Part shown: in pieces, positions 8,149-16,015 of the stretch
How positions within the stretch are numbered: position 1 is the stretch's first letter
Layout: each line of letters begins with the position of its first letter
Origin: JBCBKP01 sp038746265
GTDB taxonomy: Bacteria; Planctomycetota; Phycisphaerae; Phycisphaerales; UBA1924
Assembly: GCA_038746265.1 (NCBI GenBank)
Contig: JBCDKU010000002.1
Span: 1-64,000, forward strand
Length of the DNA: 64,000 nt
Direction of reading: 5' to 3'
Translations under genes and position numbers: made by a program
The notes under the pieces: generated by a model
Told to the model about the DNA's origin: nothing
Databases searched by the model: none
The model's input: only the letters and a program-made list of their open reading frames with translations

Positions 8149-10310
8149 TCATCGGGATTCGCCGCGGCTGCGCTGCAACTCAACACACAGCGCCTCGTTG
8201 ATGTCGGCTGCGGTGATGCGGACGGCGTCGGCTCGCGGCTCGCGGCTCATATGCACGACACGCCGGACAGCGGCGAGCGCAGCGTTTGCGCACGCCGCGG
8301 CGATCTGAGCACCGTTGGCGTTCTGCGACTCGACAGCGAGTTGGTGCGGGTCGATGCCGTCCTCGATCGGGCGGTCCGCGAGATGCACGCGGAAGATCTC
8401 CGCGCGGGCCTCGGCGTGGGGCAAGCCCAGCTCGATGATCTCGTCGAAGCGGCCCGGCCGCAGGACAGCGGGGTCGAGTCGGTCAAGCTGGTTGGTCGCG
8501 CCGAGGATCAACACGCCGCGGAGTTCCTCGACGCCGTCGAGCTCCGAAAGGAACTGGCTGAGCACGCGGTCACCGACGGGGTCACCGCGGTCGCCCGCGG
8601 TGCGCTTGGGGAGCAGCGCGTCGATCTCGTCGAAGAAGACGATGCAGGGCGAGGCCTGCCGAGCCTTGCGGAAGATCTCGCGGAGGCCCTTCTCGCTCTC
8701 GCCGACGAACTTCGAGATGAGCTCGGGGCCCTTGACGGAGATGAAGTTGGCCTGCGACTCGGTTGCGACCGCCTTGGCGATCATGGTCTTGCCGACGCCG
8801 GGCGGGCCGGCGAGCAGGACGCCCTTCGGCGGCTTCACCGCGGCGGACCTGAACAGCTCGGCGTGCTGCAGCGGCCATTCGACGGCCTCGACGAGCGTGC
8901 GTTTGATGTCGGTGAGACCGCCGATGTCGTCCCAGCGGACATCGGGCACCTCGACAAACACCTCGCGCGTCGCGCTGGGCTGGATCTCCGCGAGCGCGGA
9001 GAGGAAGTGCTCGTTGGTGATCTCGAGCTTCTTGAGCTGGTCATACGGAACCGCCGCCTGGGCGAAATCAATCTCACCCATGATCGTGCGGAGGCTCGCC
9101 ATCGCGGCCTCGCGGCAGAGCGATTCGAGATCGGCGCCGACGCACCCGTGCGTGATCGCGGCGAGATGGTCGAGATCCACCGACTTGCCGGCACCCGTTG
9201 CCAGCGGCATGCCGCGGGAGTGGATGTCGAGGATGTGGCGGCGGCCGTTGCGGTCCGGGATCGGGATCTCGATCTCGCGATCGAAGCGGCCCGGCCGGCG
9301 CAACGCGGGGTCGATGTTGTTCGGCAGATTCGTCGCGGCAATCACCATCACGCCCGCGCGTTTCTTGAGTCCGTCCATGAGCGCGAGCAGCTGCGCGACC
9401 ACGCGCTTCTCGACCTCGCCCTGCGTGTTCTCACGGTTGGGCGCGATCGAGTCGAGCTCATCGATGAAGATCACGGCCGGCGCTTTCTTCGTCGCCTCGT
9501 CCCAGATCTTGCGGAGCGCCGCTTCGGATTCGCCGTAAAACTTGTGGATCACCTCAGGCCCGGAGACCGTGTAGAACGCCGCGTCTACCTCGTGCGCGAT
9601 GGCGCGGGCGATGAGCGTCTTGCCGGTGCCGGGCGGGCCGTAGAGCAGGACGCCCTTGGGCGCGTCGATGCCGAGCCGGTCGAAGACCTCGGGGAACCGC
9701 AGCGGCAGCTCGATCGTCTCGCGGATGCGGCGGAGCTGAGGCTTGAGCCCGCCGACGTCCTCGTAGCTCACGCGGCCCGTGCCGTCGCGTTTGGGCGACG
9801 CCTTGCCCTTGGGCTCGTTGACGCAGAGATCGGTTGTCGGGTTGATCTGCACGGGGCCCGCGGGCGTCGCGGTCTTGACGACAAAGTCGGCGTGCTTGCT
9901 GCCGAAGAGTGTGCAGCGGATGCGATCACCCGGCAGCACCGTGAGCCCGTCGAGCAGCCCGCTCACGTAGTCCATGTCCTTGGGCGTGAGCCGATGCTCG
10001 AGCGGCTCAATCGTCAGTGTTTCAGCGGGTGTGCAGACGGTTGGCGTGATCTTGACCGATTCGTCGAGCCCGGTCTGCGCGTTGTCGCGTGTGAGACCGT
10101 CGAGCTGCACGACGCCCGTCCCGCGTTGCTCTTTTTTCTCGGCATCACACGGCAGGGCGTCGAGCTGTGGCCCTCGATCAGCACGGTCTCGCCGACACGC
10201 AGCCCGAGTTCCGTGATCGTCTCGGGATCGAGCCGCGCGAACCCGCGGCCGACATCGCGGCTCTCCGCCTCGGCGACCTTGCGGGTGATGGTCTTGTCTT
10301 GTGTCTTCAC
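8149..10310 (-). CDS. Cdc48/VAT-like double AAA ATPase with a -1 frame change
   Basis: A protein of the Cdc48/p97/VAT type encoded in two frames. The first 60 codons (from ATG 10310) give the Cdc48 N-domain start, including SRDVGRGFARLDPET. The frame then shifts by -1 at 10137-10131 (AAAAAAG) and continues with GTGVVQLDG through two AAA modules. Walker A motifs are GPPGTGKT and GPPGVGKT; Walker B motifs are FIDELDS and FFDEIDA. The joined product would be about 720 aa with family-correct spacing across the join. Such ATPases unfold or extract proteins. Inside a gas-vesicle operon it may remodel Gvp complexes. Causes could be programmed frameshifting, a one-base homopolymer deletion or a sequence error. 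Confidence 0.85.
10131..10137 (-). promoter_or_regulatory. A AAA AAG slippery heptamer
   Basis: Read in the upstream frame this is xxA AAA AAG AGC, the same heptamer and phase as the frameshift site of Escherichia coli dnaX. A -1 slip gives RKK then EQRGTG, exactly restoring the Cdc48 N-domain. A 5-base-pair stem (CGTCG/CGACG) begins about 16 bases downstream, further away than usual. No strong internal Shine-Dalgarno stimulator is visible. Confidence 0.5.
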
Positions 10311-10327
10311 GCGCGCACTCTCCGAGA

Positions 10328-10389
10328 GTGGGACGGGCTTCCAGCCCGTCGGGTCCTGGTCGTCGAGACGGGCTGGAAGCCCGTCCCAC
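10328..10389. repeat. palindromic REP-like element
   Basis: Two perfect 23-base inverted arms (10328-10350 and 10367-10389) are separated by 16 bases. Each arm is itself a small hairpin (GACGGGCT-TCC-AGCCCGTC). It fills the gap between gvpH and the Cdc48-like gene. Elements with this core are, as I recall, dispersed in planctomycete genomes. It could stall transcription or protect the upstream mRNA. Confidence 0.75.
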
Positions 10390-10399
10390 AGGCAGTCAT

Positions 10400-10945
10400 C
10401 TAGCCGTCGATCTGGATCTCGAAGACGCCGTTGCGGCCCGCGATCGCGATGGGCGTCTCGTCGCCCTCGGGCTCGCGGGGCAGCACGATCTCGGCGTGGT
10501 ACCGCTTGGTCTCGCTCGTGGCGGTCAGCGTCAGGATGTCGCCCTCGATCTCGACCGCGATGTGCTCCTCGGCGATGCCCGGCATCTCGGCGATCAGCAA
10601 GATGCCGTCCCCTTCGTCGAAGATCTCGACCTCGGGCTCGCGCGCCTCGGAGACATCGGCGCGGCCGACCTTGGTCGGTCCGGTCTTGCGGAAGGGTTCG
10701 GGCGTCGTCGGCCCGCCGCCGTGACCGGCCTGCTTGGCGCGGTCTTCGAGCGTGCCGAACTTGAAGCTCGAACGCACGGTGACGTCGCGGCCCTTGGAGT
10801 CCTGCAGGTTCTTGAGATGTTCGAGCTGCTCGCCCTTCTCGGCGAGATCACCGAGCGAGCCCAGCAGGCTGCTCAGGCCCTCGAGGATGCCGCCCAGATT
10901 GCTGCGGTCGTCGTTGCCCGATCGGCGGGTGTTGCGGTCGGTCAT
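10400..10945 (-). CDS. gvpH: GvpH, Hsp20-like gas vesicle protein
   Basis: A 181 aa protein whose C-terminal half is a small heat-shock (alpha-crystallin) fold: EVEIFDEGDGILLIAEMPG, then EGDILTLTA and a final ENG-like segment (GRNGVFEIQI). The N-terminal 60 residues contain a Gly/Leu-rich stretch (GLSSLLGSLGDLAEKG) as in GvpH. GvpH proteins chaperone GvpA or other Gvp proteins and can modulate expression. It lies inside the gas-vesicle operon, 39 bases after the upstream unknown gene. Assignment to GvpH rather than a general Hsp20 rests on context and the N-terminal region. Confidence 0.85.
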   Translation of the reverse strand: MTDRNTRRSGNDDRSNLGGILEGLSSLLGSLGDLAEKGEQLEHLKNLQDSKGRDVTVRSSFKFGTLEDRAKQAGHGGGPTTPEPFRKTGPTKVGRADVSEAREPEVEIFDEGDGILLIAEMPGIAEEHIAVEIEGDILTLTATSETKRYHAEIVLPREPEGDETPIAIAGRNGVFEIQIDG

Positions 10946-10984
10946 GGCGTGCCTCGGCTGGTCGGGCCGCCGGACGAAGGGGCG

Positions 10985-11578
10985 TCAGGCGGCGTGGCTC
11001 TGCGGGTCGAGCGGTGTGCGGACCTCGATGTCATCGGCCAGAAACGCCTGGACGTTGTGCAGCATCCCGATAAACAGCACGCCCACTTCGCTCTCGCGCA
11101 GCGTGGCGTCGATCCGTTCCGCGATGAACCGGTCCCGGCGTTCGAGCAGGTCGGTGTCCGGCGCGGTCTGCGTCTCGCCGGCCTCCACGGCGGCCTTGAC
11201 CGCGCGGTACTCCTCGAGCAAAAGATCGGGCGACTCGGTCCCCTCGATCTCGGCTCCCTGCTCGACGAGCTCCAGCAGCAGCTTGTGGTTGCGGCTGCGC
11301 TGACCCGCAAGATCGCGGACAAGCTCCAGCTCGCGGCCGCAGACCGGCAGCCCGTCCTGATAGAGCCTCACGCCCTCCAGCGAGCCGCCGAGCTTCTCGG
11401 GGAGGCCCCGGGCGTAGGTCTCGATGCGGTCCCAGATCGAGGCGATGGTCTCGCGGGCGCGGTTCCACTCCTCTTCGCCGCCGCGCTCGATCGCGATCGA
11501 CTTCACGCGGTCCGCGAGCCGGCCGAGGTCGGCCTCGGTGTGGATGATCGGGATGATGTCGAGTCGTCGTGATGGCAT
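10985..11578 (-). CDS. unknown protein of the gas-vesicle cluster
   Basis: A protein of about 197 aa that I cannot assign. It is predicted to be soluble and largely helical, with Glu/Arg-rich coiled segments (about residues 20-60 and 120-170) and a C-terminal VLFIGMLHNVQAFLADDIEV block. The start is ambiguous: ATG 11578 gives the N terminus MPSRRLDIIPI, and a GTG at 11596 would add six residues. Neither has a clear ribosome binding site. It begins about 22 bases after the frameshifted gvpA/J paralogue, so it is translated from the gas-vesicle message. The context implies a role in vesicle assembly or regulation. Confidence 0.75.
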   Translation of the reverse strand: MPSRRLDIIPIIHTEADLGRLADRVKSIAIERGGEEEWNRARETIASIWDRIETYARGLPEKLGGSLEGVRLYQDGLPVCGRELELVRDLAGQRSRNHKLLLELVEQGAEIEGTESPDLLLEEYRAVKAAVEAGETQTAPDTDLLERRDRFIAERIDATLRESEVGVLFIGMLHNVQAFLADDIEVRTPLDPQSHAA

Positions 11579-11600
11579 CGCGCGGCCGCACGGCACGGAA

Positions 11601-11986
11601 CTACATGCCGGGCGGTGGCGTGGGGATCGGGCTGAACCGGCGTGGTTCTTGAGGCTTGGCCTCCGCTTCGACCTCCGCGAGCTTGGCCTGGAGCGCCTGC
11701 ACCTGCTGCTCGAGCTCGGTGGTCCGAGAAGTCTCCTCGTCCAGCGCCTTCTGATCGCGGTCGCCCTGGAAGACCGAGCTGTTGGCCCACCAGTCCATCC
11801 CCATTTCCTTGGCCTTGTCGATCGAGCAGATCACGAGCCGCAGCTGGATCGTCAGCAGCTCGATATCAACGAGCTTCACCTTCACGTCGCCCGCGATCAC
11901 GATGCCCTTATCGAGCACGCGCTGAGCAGGTCGGCGATGTTGGTGCCGTTGGTACTGGTTGTGGGTGTGGCGTTGACGCGGGCCAT
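11601..11986 (-). pseudogene. gvpJ: GvpA/GvpJ-family minor shell protein, frameshifted
   Basis: The ATG at 11986 overlaps the gvpK stop (TAATG) and starts a Thr/Asn-rich N terminus ending TNIADLL. The frame then runs into a stop. The -1 frame continues as QRVLDKGIVIAGDVKVKLVD, a GvpA/J core, and then DWW plus an extra coiled C terminus rich in Gln and Glu with a Pro-rich end. Compared with the gvpA at 16237, the two halves join with correct spacing if one base is missing near 11920-11926. There is no homopolymer or slippery site there, so a real mutation or a sequence error is likelier than recoding. The joined protein would be about 128 aa. Confidence 0.75.
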
Positions 11987-12351
11987 TACAGCACCTTTCC
12001 GAGGGGGCCCAGGTCGAGGTTGAGGTCCTCGGGGTCGAGGCCGAAGTGCTCGCGGAGTTCGTCGATCTCGTCGGCCTGCAGCATGAGCGTGCGTCCAACG
12101 GCCTCGATCTCGGCTTCGGTCAGCGTGCCGGCCTCGGCGCGGCGGAGGGCCTGACGCTCCATGAGTTCGTGCAGCAGCTTGACGACGGTGAGCACGAGTT
12201 GTCCGAGCCCGCGCCTCACGTTCTCGGGGTCAATCTCGATCTTCGGACCGTCGCCCGACTTGACCGTCCGCGCTTGCTGCTCGCGTAGCGCCCGGTCAAG
12301 GTCGCTCTCGAGGATCTCCTCGGTCGTCATGCTGTCAAGGTCGGAGATCAT
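11986..12351 (-). CDS. gvpK: gas vesicle protein GvpK
   Basis: A 121 aa GvpK. The signature region runs from IEIDPENVRRGLGQLVLTVV through LLHELMERQALRR to the family ending GLDPEDLNLDLGPLG. GvpK is required for vesicle formation in other organisms, though its biochemical role is not settled. Its ATG overlaps the stop of the preceding GvpS/M gene (ATGA), and its stop overlaps the next start (TAATG), so the three are translationally coupled. Confidence 0.93.
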   Translation of the reverse strand: MISDLDSMTTEEILESDLDRALREQQARTVKSGDGPKIEIDPENVRRGLGQLVLTVVKLLHELMERQALRRAEAGTLTEAEIEAVGRTLMLQADEIDELREHFGLDPEDLNLDLGPLGKVL

Positions 12352-12662
12352 GCCGCTGCTGTGCTTTCAAGAGGTTCGGATCCGGCCTCGCGCGGCTCAG
12401 TCACGCGATCGACCGACGCGAGAAGAGCGCCGAGCCCGAGATAGATGAGATCGACGCCCGCAACCGAGATCGTCAGGTCACCTCGCGCGACGATGCCGGT
12501 CGCGAGGATCCGGTCCAGCGCCTCGCACAGCGACTGCGTGCCGTGCTGGGCTTTCGGTGCGACGTCCTCGGGCGCGTCGCCCTCAATCACTCGGTCGAGC
12601 GGGACCGGGCGGTCGGCGCTCTGCGCGAGATCCAGCTTCGAGATGGCGGCGGCGTCGGGCAT
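12348..12662 (-). CDS. GvpS/GvpM-type minor GvpA paralogue
   Basis: A 104 aa GvpA-family protein with the block LDRILATGIVARGDLTISVAGVDL then IYLGLGALLASVDRV. The GDLTISVAGVDLIYL wording is typical of GvpS/M rather than the main shell GvpA. About 45 residues of acidic, non-conserved sequence precede the domain. Such minor proteins occur at low level in the shell or its tips and are needed for nucleation. It is coupled to gvpK by an ATGA overlap. There is no obvious ribosome binding site for the GTG/ATG at 12662. Confidence 0.85.
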   Translation of the reverse strand: MPDAAAISKLDLAQSADRPVPLDRVIEGDAPEDVAPKAQHGTQSLCEALDRILATGIVARGDLTISVAGVDLIYLGLGALLASVDRVTEPREAGSEPLESTAAA

Positions 12663-12693
12663 GGTGTTCGGTTATGCGGCGAACGGAAGATCG

Positions 12694-12999
12694 TCATCGC
12701 CCAGGAGCGTGACGCTTGATGCCGTCGTCGTCGTCATCCTCTTCGTCGTCGTCCGCGTCCTCGGCGCCATCGAGCATCTGTTCGATTTCTTCGAGCCGAT
12801 CGAGCAGCTCGTCCTCCTGCTCGTCGAACTCGGCTTCGGTGATCTCGCCGGCTTCGAGCTGCTGGTAGAGCGACTGCAGCCTCTGCGTGATCTGCTGGGC
12901 CTCTCCTGCGAGCGAGCCGTGGGCGGCTTCCTGGATCTCCTTCGCGATCATGAGGAAGCCCTTGAGCGGGCTGAGCAGGATGTCGTCGAGGATGAACAC
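12694..12999 (-). CDS. gvpG: gas vesicle protein GvpG
   Basis: A 101 aa GvpG with the family N terminus MFILDDILLSPLKGFLMIAK and the later block LYQQLEAGEITEAEFDEQED. The C terminus is a run of Asp and Glu. GvpG is a small assembly protein that interacts with GvpF/L proteins. The GTG start at 12999 follows a strong ribosome binding site (AAAGGAG). It sits between GvpF/L and GvpS/M, a common arrangement in gas-vesicle clusters. Confidence 0.9.
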   Translation of the reverse strand: MFILDDILLSPLKGFLMIAKEIQEAAHGSLAGEAQQITQRLQSLYQQLEAGEITEAEFDEQEDELLDRLEEIEQMLDGAEDADDDEEDDDDDGIKRHAPGR

Positions 13000-13025
13000 G
13001 CAGACTCCTTTCCGGTGAGAGCCTG

Positions 13026-13778
13026 TTACGCGGCGAGCTCCGACCCAACGCCGTTCGCGAACGAGTGGGGGGGGAGCGGACCCGAGTAGTCAAGCAGGAA
13101 CTCGTCGCCCAGCTGCTCGGCGACCGCGAAGATCGCGTTCTCGAACGCTTTGACACCACCACGATCGATCAGGAACGCGATGTTGACCGCTTCGTCGTCG
13201 GTGCGCGGCGCGTTGTCGGTCATGTCCTCGCACTTGCCGCGGGTACCGTCGGTGATCACCGCGGCGTGCTCGGTGCGCTCGGCTTCGAGGATCTTTGCGA
13301 ACAGCTCGCCGACCACGATCATCGTCTCGCGGTCATCGCCCGCCTCGACGAGTTCGCCGCGGGCGGCCTTGAGCTCAACGTGCTGCTCGACCATGAACTC
13401 GAAGACGTTCTCGACGTCCCACTTGAGCCGCACGGCCATCTCGACGCGGTTGTGCAAACGCTCGGCCGTCTCTCCGAGGGCCTCGGCGTGCTCGGCGAGC
13501 CAGCTCTCGACCGACTGTGCATCGTCGGCGATCATCCCGAAGCTCATGGGCATGACCGTGCGAGCCTTCTTCGCAAGCTCGCTGACCACGCGGTGGTGCG
13601 CGGACAGGTGCTTGCGGCTCGGGCGGATCTTGCCGGTGGGCGCAGTGCTGATCGCGGCCGCGACGGTCTCGCCGCGCACGATCATCACGGGCTGGTCGTC
13701 GAGGCCGGCAGCCTCGATCGCGCTCACCGAGCCGGCATCGATCACCGCGTACACGTAGGCCTTCTGGTCGTCGCTCAC
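13026..13778 (-). CDS. gas vesicle protein GvpF/GvpL family (first copy)
   Basis: A 250 aa GvpF/L-family protein. It opens with KAYVYAVIDAG, has the VMPMSFGMIA block, a helical middle with a NVFEFMVEQHVELKAARG segment, and ends GPLPPHSFANG. These ferredoxin-like-fold proteins help nucleate or extend the GvpA shell. The GTG start follows GAAGGAG. The second copy at 7371-8141 is only distantly similar, so the two probably serve as separate F and L functions. Confidence 0.9.
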   Translation of the reverse strand: MSDDQKAYVYAVIDAGSVSAIEAAGLDDQPVMIVRGETVAAAISTAPTGKIRPSRKHLSAHHRVVSELAKKARTVMPMSFGMIADDAQSVESWLAEHAEALGETAERLHNRVEMAVRLKWDVENVFEFMVEQHVELKAARGELVEAGDDRETMIVVGELFAKILEAERTEHAAVITDGTRGKCEDMTDNAPRTDDEAVNIAFLIDRGGVKAFENAIFAVAEQLGDEFLLDYSGPLPPHSFANGVGSELAA

Positions 13779-13797
13779 CGCTGACGCTCCTTCCCGC

Positions 13798-14037
13798 CTA
13801 CGCGGCGCGCTGGTCCGATCCGAAGATCACGCCCGCGGCGGTCGCCGGGCTCGTGTTGACAGGGCCGGGCGTCGCGGCGGTCGGCGTGGTGCCGAAGCGC
13901 ACGGCTCTGACGCCCCCGTCCTCGGTTTTGATATCGAGCAATCCCGCGCACGTCGAGCACTTCACGAGGCCCTCGTAGTCGTCGTACGCCTTGCCAAGGT
14001 CGAACTTGTGTCTACAGTGAAGGCAGTTGATCTGCAT
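13798..14037 (-). CDS. small zinc-ribbon protein in the gas-vesicle cluster
   Basis: A 79 aa protein with two CxxC pairs, CLHC near residue 5 and CSTC near residue 28, giving a rubredoxin-like or MJ0042-like zinc ribbon of about 35 residues. The rest is a Thr/Ala/Pro-rich tail without predicted structure. I do not recognise it as a named Gvp protein. It lies between the unknown 114 aa gene and GvpF/L, 19 bases from the latter, so it belongs to the same message. A nucleic-acid-binding or assembly role is possible. Confidence 0.75.
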   Translation of the reverse strand: MQINCLHCRHKFDLGKAYDDYEGLVKCSTCAGLLDIKTEDGGVRAVRFGTTPTAATPGPVNTSPATAAGVIFGSDQRAA

Positions 14038-14059
14038 CGGAACGGCTCCATCGTTCGGG

Positions 14060-14404
14060 TCAGTACTTGATCTTGATGGGGTCCACGGCGGACGATCGGC
14101 GCGGGCCGGCCTGCTTGGTCAGCTGCGCTTTGATCTCGGGCAGCATCGCCGACGGGAAACGCCGACGGATCTCGCCGAGGATCTGATCGATGTTGGATTG
14201 GATCTGGTTCGAGCGCTCGCGGCAGCGGTCCATCGCCTGCTGTGCCTGGTTGAACTGCCGCATCACGTGGTGCCGGTTGGCCTCGAGCACGAAGAGCTGC
14301 CGGTAGCACTCTTGCAGGGGCTTTGAGCCCTTCCGCTGCCCCGCGACAGTCTTCAGATTCGAGGCGCTCTTGACCTTTCGTTGATCCGATCCCTGGGGTG
14401 GCAT
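14060..14404 (-). CDS. unknown basic helical protein in the gas-vesicle cluster
   Basis: A 114 aa Lys/Arg/Gln-rich protein, helical over about residues 28-85 (ECYRQLFVLEANRHHVMRQF and on) with coiled-coil character. It has no signal peptide or membrane segment and I cannot assign a family. It is 45 bases downstream of gvpN and 22 bases upstream of the zinc-ribbon gene. Short helical proteins in gas-vesicle clusters can be shell-associated or assembly factors, but nothing here proves either. Confidence 0.7.
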   Translation of the reverse strand: MPPQGSDQRKVKSASNLKTVAGQRKGSKPLQECYRQLFVLEANRHHVMRQFNQAQQAMDRCRERSNQIQSNIDQILGEIRRRFPSAMLPEIKAQLTKQAGPRRSSAVDPIKIKY

Positions 14405-14449
14405 GGCCGGCTCCGATCCTGTCTTCTGTTTGCCGCATCGTCGTTTTTT

Positions 14450-15478
14450 CTACACCGCGTCCGACGGCTTCTTCTGCTGGATTCTGCGGGGTCTGGGTGT
14501 CCGAGGCGTGACCGATGCCGTGACCGGCGCGGTGACCGCGATGATCTCGCGGATCGCCTCGACGCTCGACGCCTCGGCGCTGCCGTCGCGCGCCAGGTCG
14601 GTACCGAGCAGGTCGCGGGCCAGCATCATGAAGTTCGAATCGTCCGCGTCCACATCGCAGTCGCAGGCGGCGACGACACGCGCCAGCGCGATCACCGTGC
14701 GGATCGTGGGGCGTGCCCCGCCCTTGGTCCGCTCGCGGACCGCCCGGCACATCGAGACGAGCCGGCCCGCACGCTCGGCATCGATGCCGCTCTTTGCGGT
14801 CGCGATGTTCACCTCGGTCTGCGCGTCGTAGTGATCGCAGCGGATCGTGACAAGCCGGTCGAGCAGCGCGTCCTGCGTCTGGTGCATGCCCGCGTACTCG
14901 ACCGGGTTGCTGGTGAGGACACAGCGGAAGCTCGGGTGGACCTCTAGGAAGCCGCCGCCCGTCTTGGGAAGGTTCAGAACGCCTTCTTCAAGGATCGAGA
15001 GCAGGATGTTGTTCGCCTCGGGCCGCGTGCGGTTGAACTCGTTGTAGATCAGCGTGTGCCCCTGCTGGGCGGCGAGTGTCAGGCGGTTGTCGGTCCACTT
15101 GACCGACAGATCCTCCTTCGTCTTGAGCACGCTTGAGATGTAGTTGTCCACGATGCTGGTCTTGGTGTAGCCCGAGTCCTTGCCGATCAGATCGCCCGTG
15201 CCGAACTCGTCGTTGCCGTGGATGAGCGAGACGGGGTTCCCGAGCTGCGCGACGATGTGGAAGGCGAGCGTCGTCTTCCCCGTGCCCGCGGGCCCGGCGA
15301 GATGGACCGGATAACCCAGCCCCAAGTAGAGCATCGCCCGCTCGGTGATGGACTGGACACGCTCCGACGCGACGAACGACTCGCTCGGCGTCGCGACAAG
15401 CTCGTCGCTCGGCTGCGAGCCGCCATGCCGCGGACCGGCCTCAACATACTGCGCGGCGTCTGATGGAGCGCTGGACAT
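14450..15478 (-). CDS. gvpN: gas vesicle AAA+ ATPase GvpN
   Basis: A 342 aa MoxR-like AAA+ ATPase. The Walker A GPAGTGKTT lies near residues 62-70, Walker B is in HTLIYNEFNR, and the sensor region reads LTSNPVEYAG. The signature HGNDEFGTGDLIG is characteristic of GvpN. GvpN is needed for full vesicle growth and is thought to act with GvpC or the shell. The last 30 residues are a Pro/Arg/Lys-rich tail beyond the core. It follows the GvpC-position gene, giving the classic A-C-N order. Confidence 0.95.
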   Translation of the reverse strand: MSSAPSDAAQYVEAGPRHGGSQPSDELVATPSESFVASERVQSITERAMLYLGLGYPVHLAGPAGTGKTTLAFHIVAQLGNPVSLIHGNDEFGTGDLIGKDSGYTKTSIVDNYISSVLKTKEDLSVKWTDNRLTLAAQQGHTLIYNEFNRTRPEANNILLSILEEGVLNLPKTGGGFLEVHPSFRCVLTSNPVEYAGMHQTQDALLDRLVTIRCDHYDAQTEVNIATAKSGIDAERAGRLVSMCRAVRERTKGGARPTIRTVIALARVVAACDCDVDADDSNFMMLARDLLGTDLARDGSAEASSVEAIREIIAVTAPVTASVTPRTPRPRRIQQKKPSDAV

Positions 15479-15562
15479 ACCGGCGATATCGGTGGTGCGG
15501 GCTGTCCGGTTGAGTCCGCTTGATCCTTCAGGGCAAGAGACTCAAGTTTCCGGGGGACCCTT

Positions 15563-15967
15563 TTAGGCGCCGTCCGACGACGGATCGACGCGGCGGAAGC
15601 GCACCTGCATCTCGCTCGCCGGGGCCGCCTTGGACTTCCGCTTCGTCGTCCGCTTCTTGCGGATCTTGCGGGGCGGCGCATCGCGGCCGAGCAGCTCTGT
15701 AATGGATGCTCGGATCTCATCGAGCGCCGCCGTCCGCTGGGCTGCGCCGTCGGCGCACCGCTCGCGGAAATCATCCACCCAGCCCCGGAGCTCGTCGGCG
15801 AACCGGAACCGCGCCGCGCGCGACTCGTCGGCCGATGCCCGCATCTGGGACCGGAACGAGACCATGGTCTCGCGGAAGTCGGCGAGCATCGTCTCGGTCT
15901 CGCGCCGGATCTCATCGAGCCGGTCGCGGTTTGCCTGATGGTCGTAATAGCTAACGCTGGCCATCAT
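15563..15967 (-). CDS. GvpC-position helical protein
   Basis: A 134 aa highly charged helical protein. Residues 10-90 carry recurrent patterns such as MLADFRETMVSFRSQM, ELRGWVDDFRER and LDEIRASITELL, loosely like the amphipathic repeats of GvpC. The C terminus is a Lys/Arg-rich segment. It lies between gvpA and gvpN, exactly where gvpC sits in cyanobacteria. I could not see true 33-residue repeats, so GvpC is a positional proposal. If correct, it would clamp the outside of the shell and set its strength. Confidence 0.65.
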   Translation of the reverse strand: MMASVSYYDHQANRDRLDEIRRETETMLADFRETMVSFRSQMRASADESRAARFRFADELRGWVDDFRERCADGAAQRTAALDEIRASITELLGRDAPPRKIRKKRTTKRKSKAAPASEMQVRFRRVDPSSDGA

Positions 15968-16015
15968 CGTCCTCCTCGCGCGGGCCGCGCGCTGATCGAT
16001 CGATCGGGTCGCCTA

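Noticed and set aside
8119..10764. 881-codon plus-strand open frame across the gas-vesicle region
   Set aside because: It is antisense to the Cdc48-like gene and gvpH, which carry clear domains. The frame has biased composition and no recognisable motif.
11920..11926. Programmed frameshift in the gvpA/J paralogue
   Set aside because: CTGCTCAGC is not a slippery sequence and has no repeat of a base, so a one-base deletion or sequence error is more likely.
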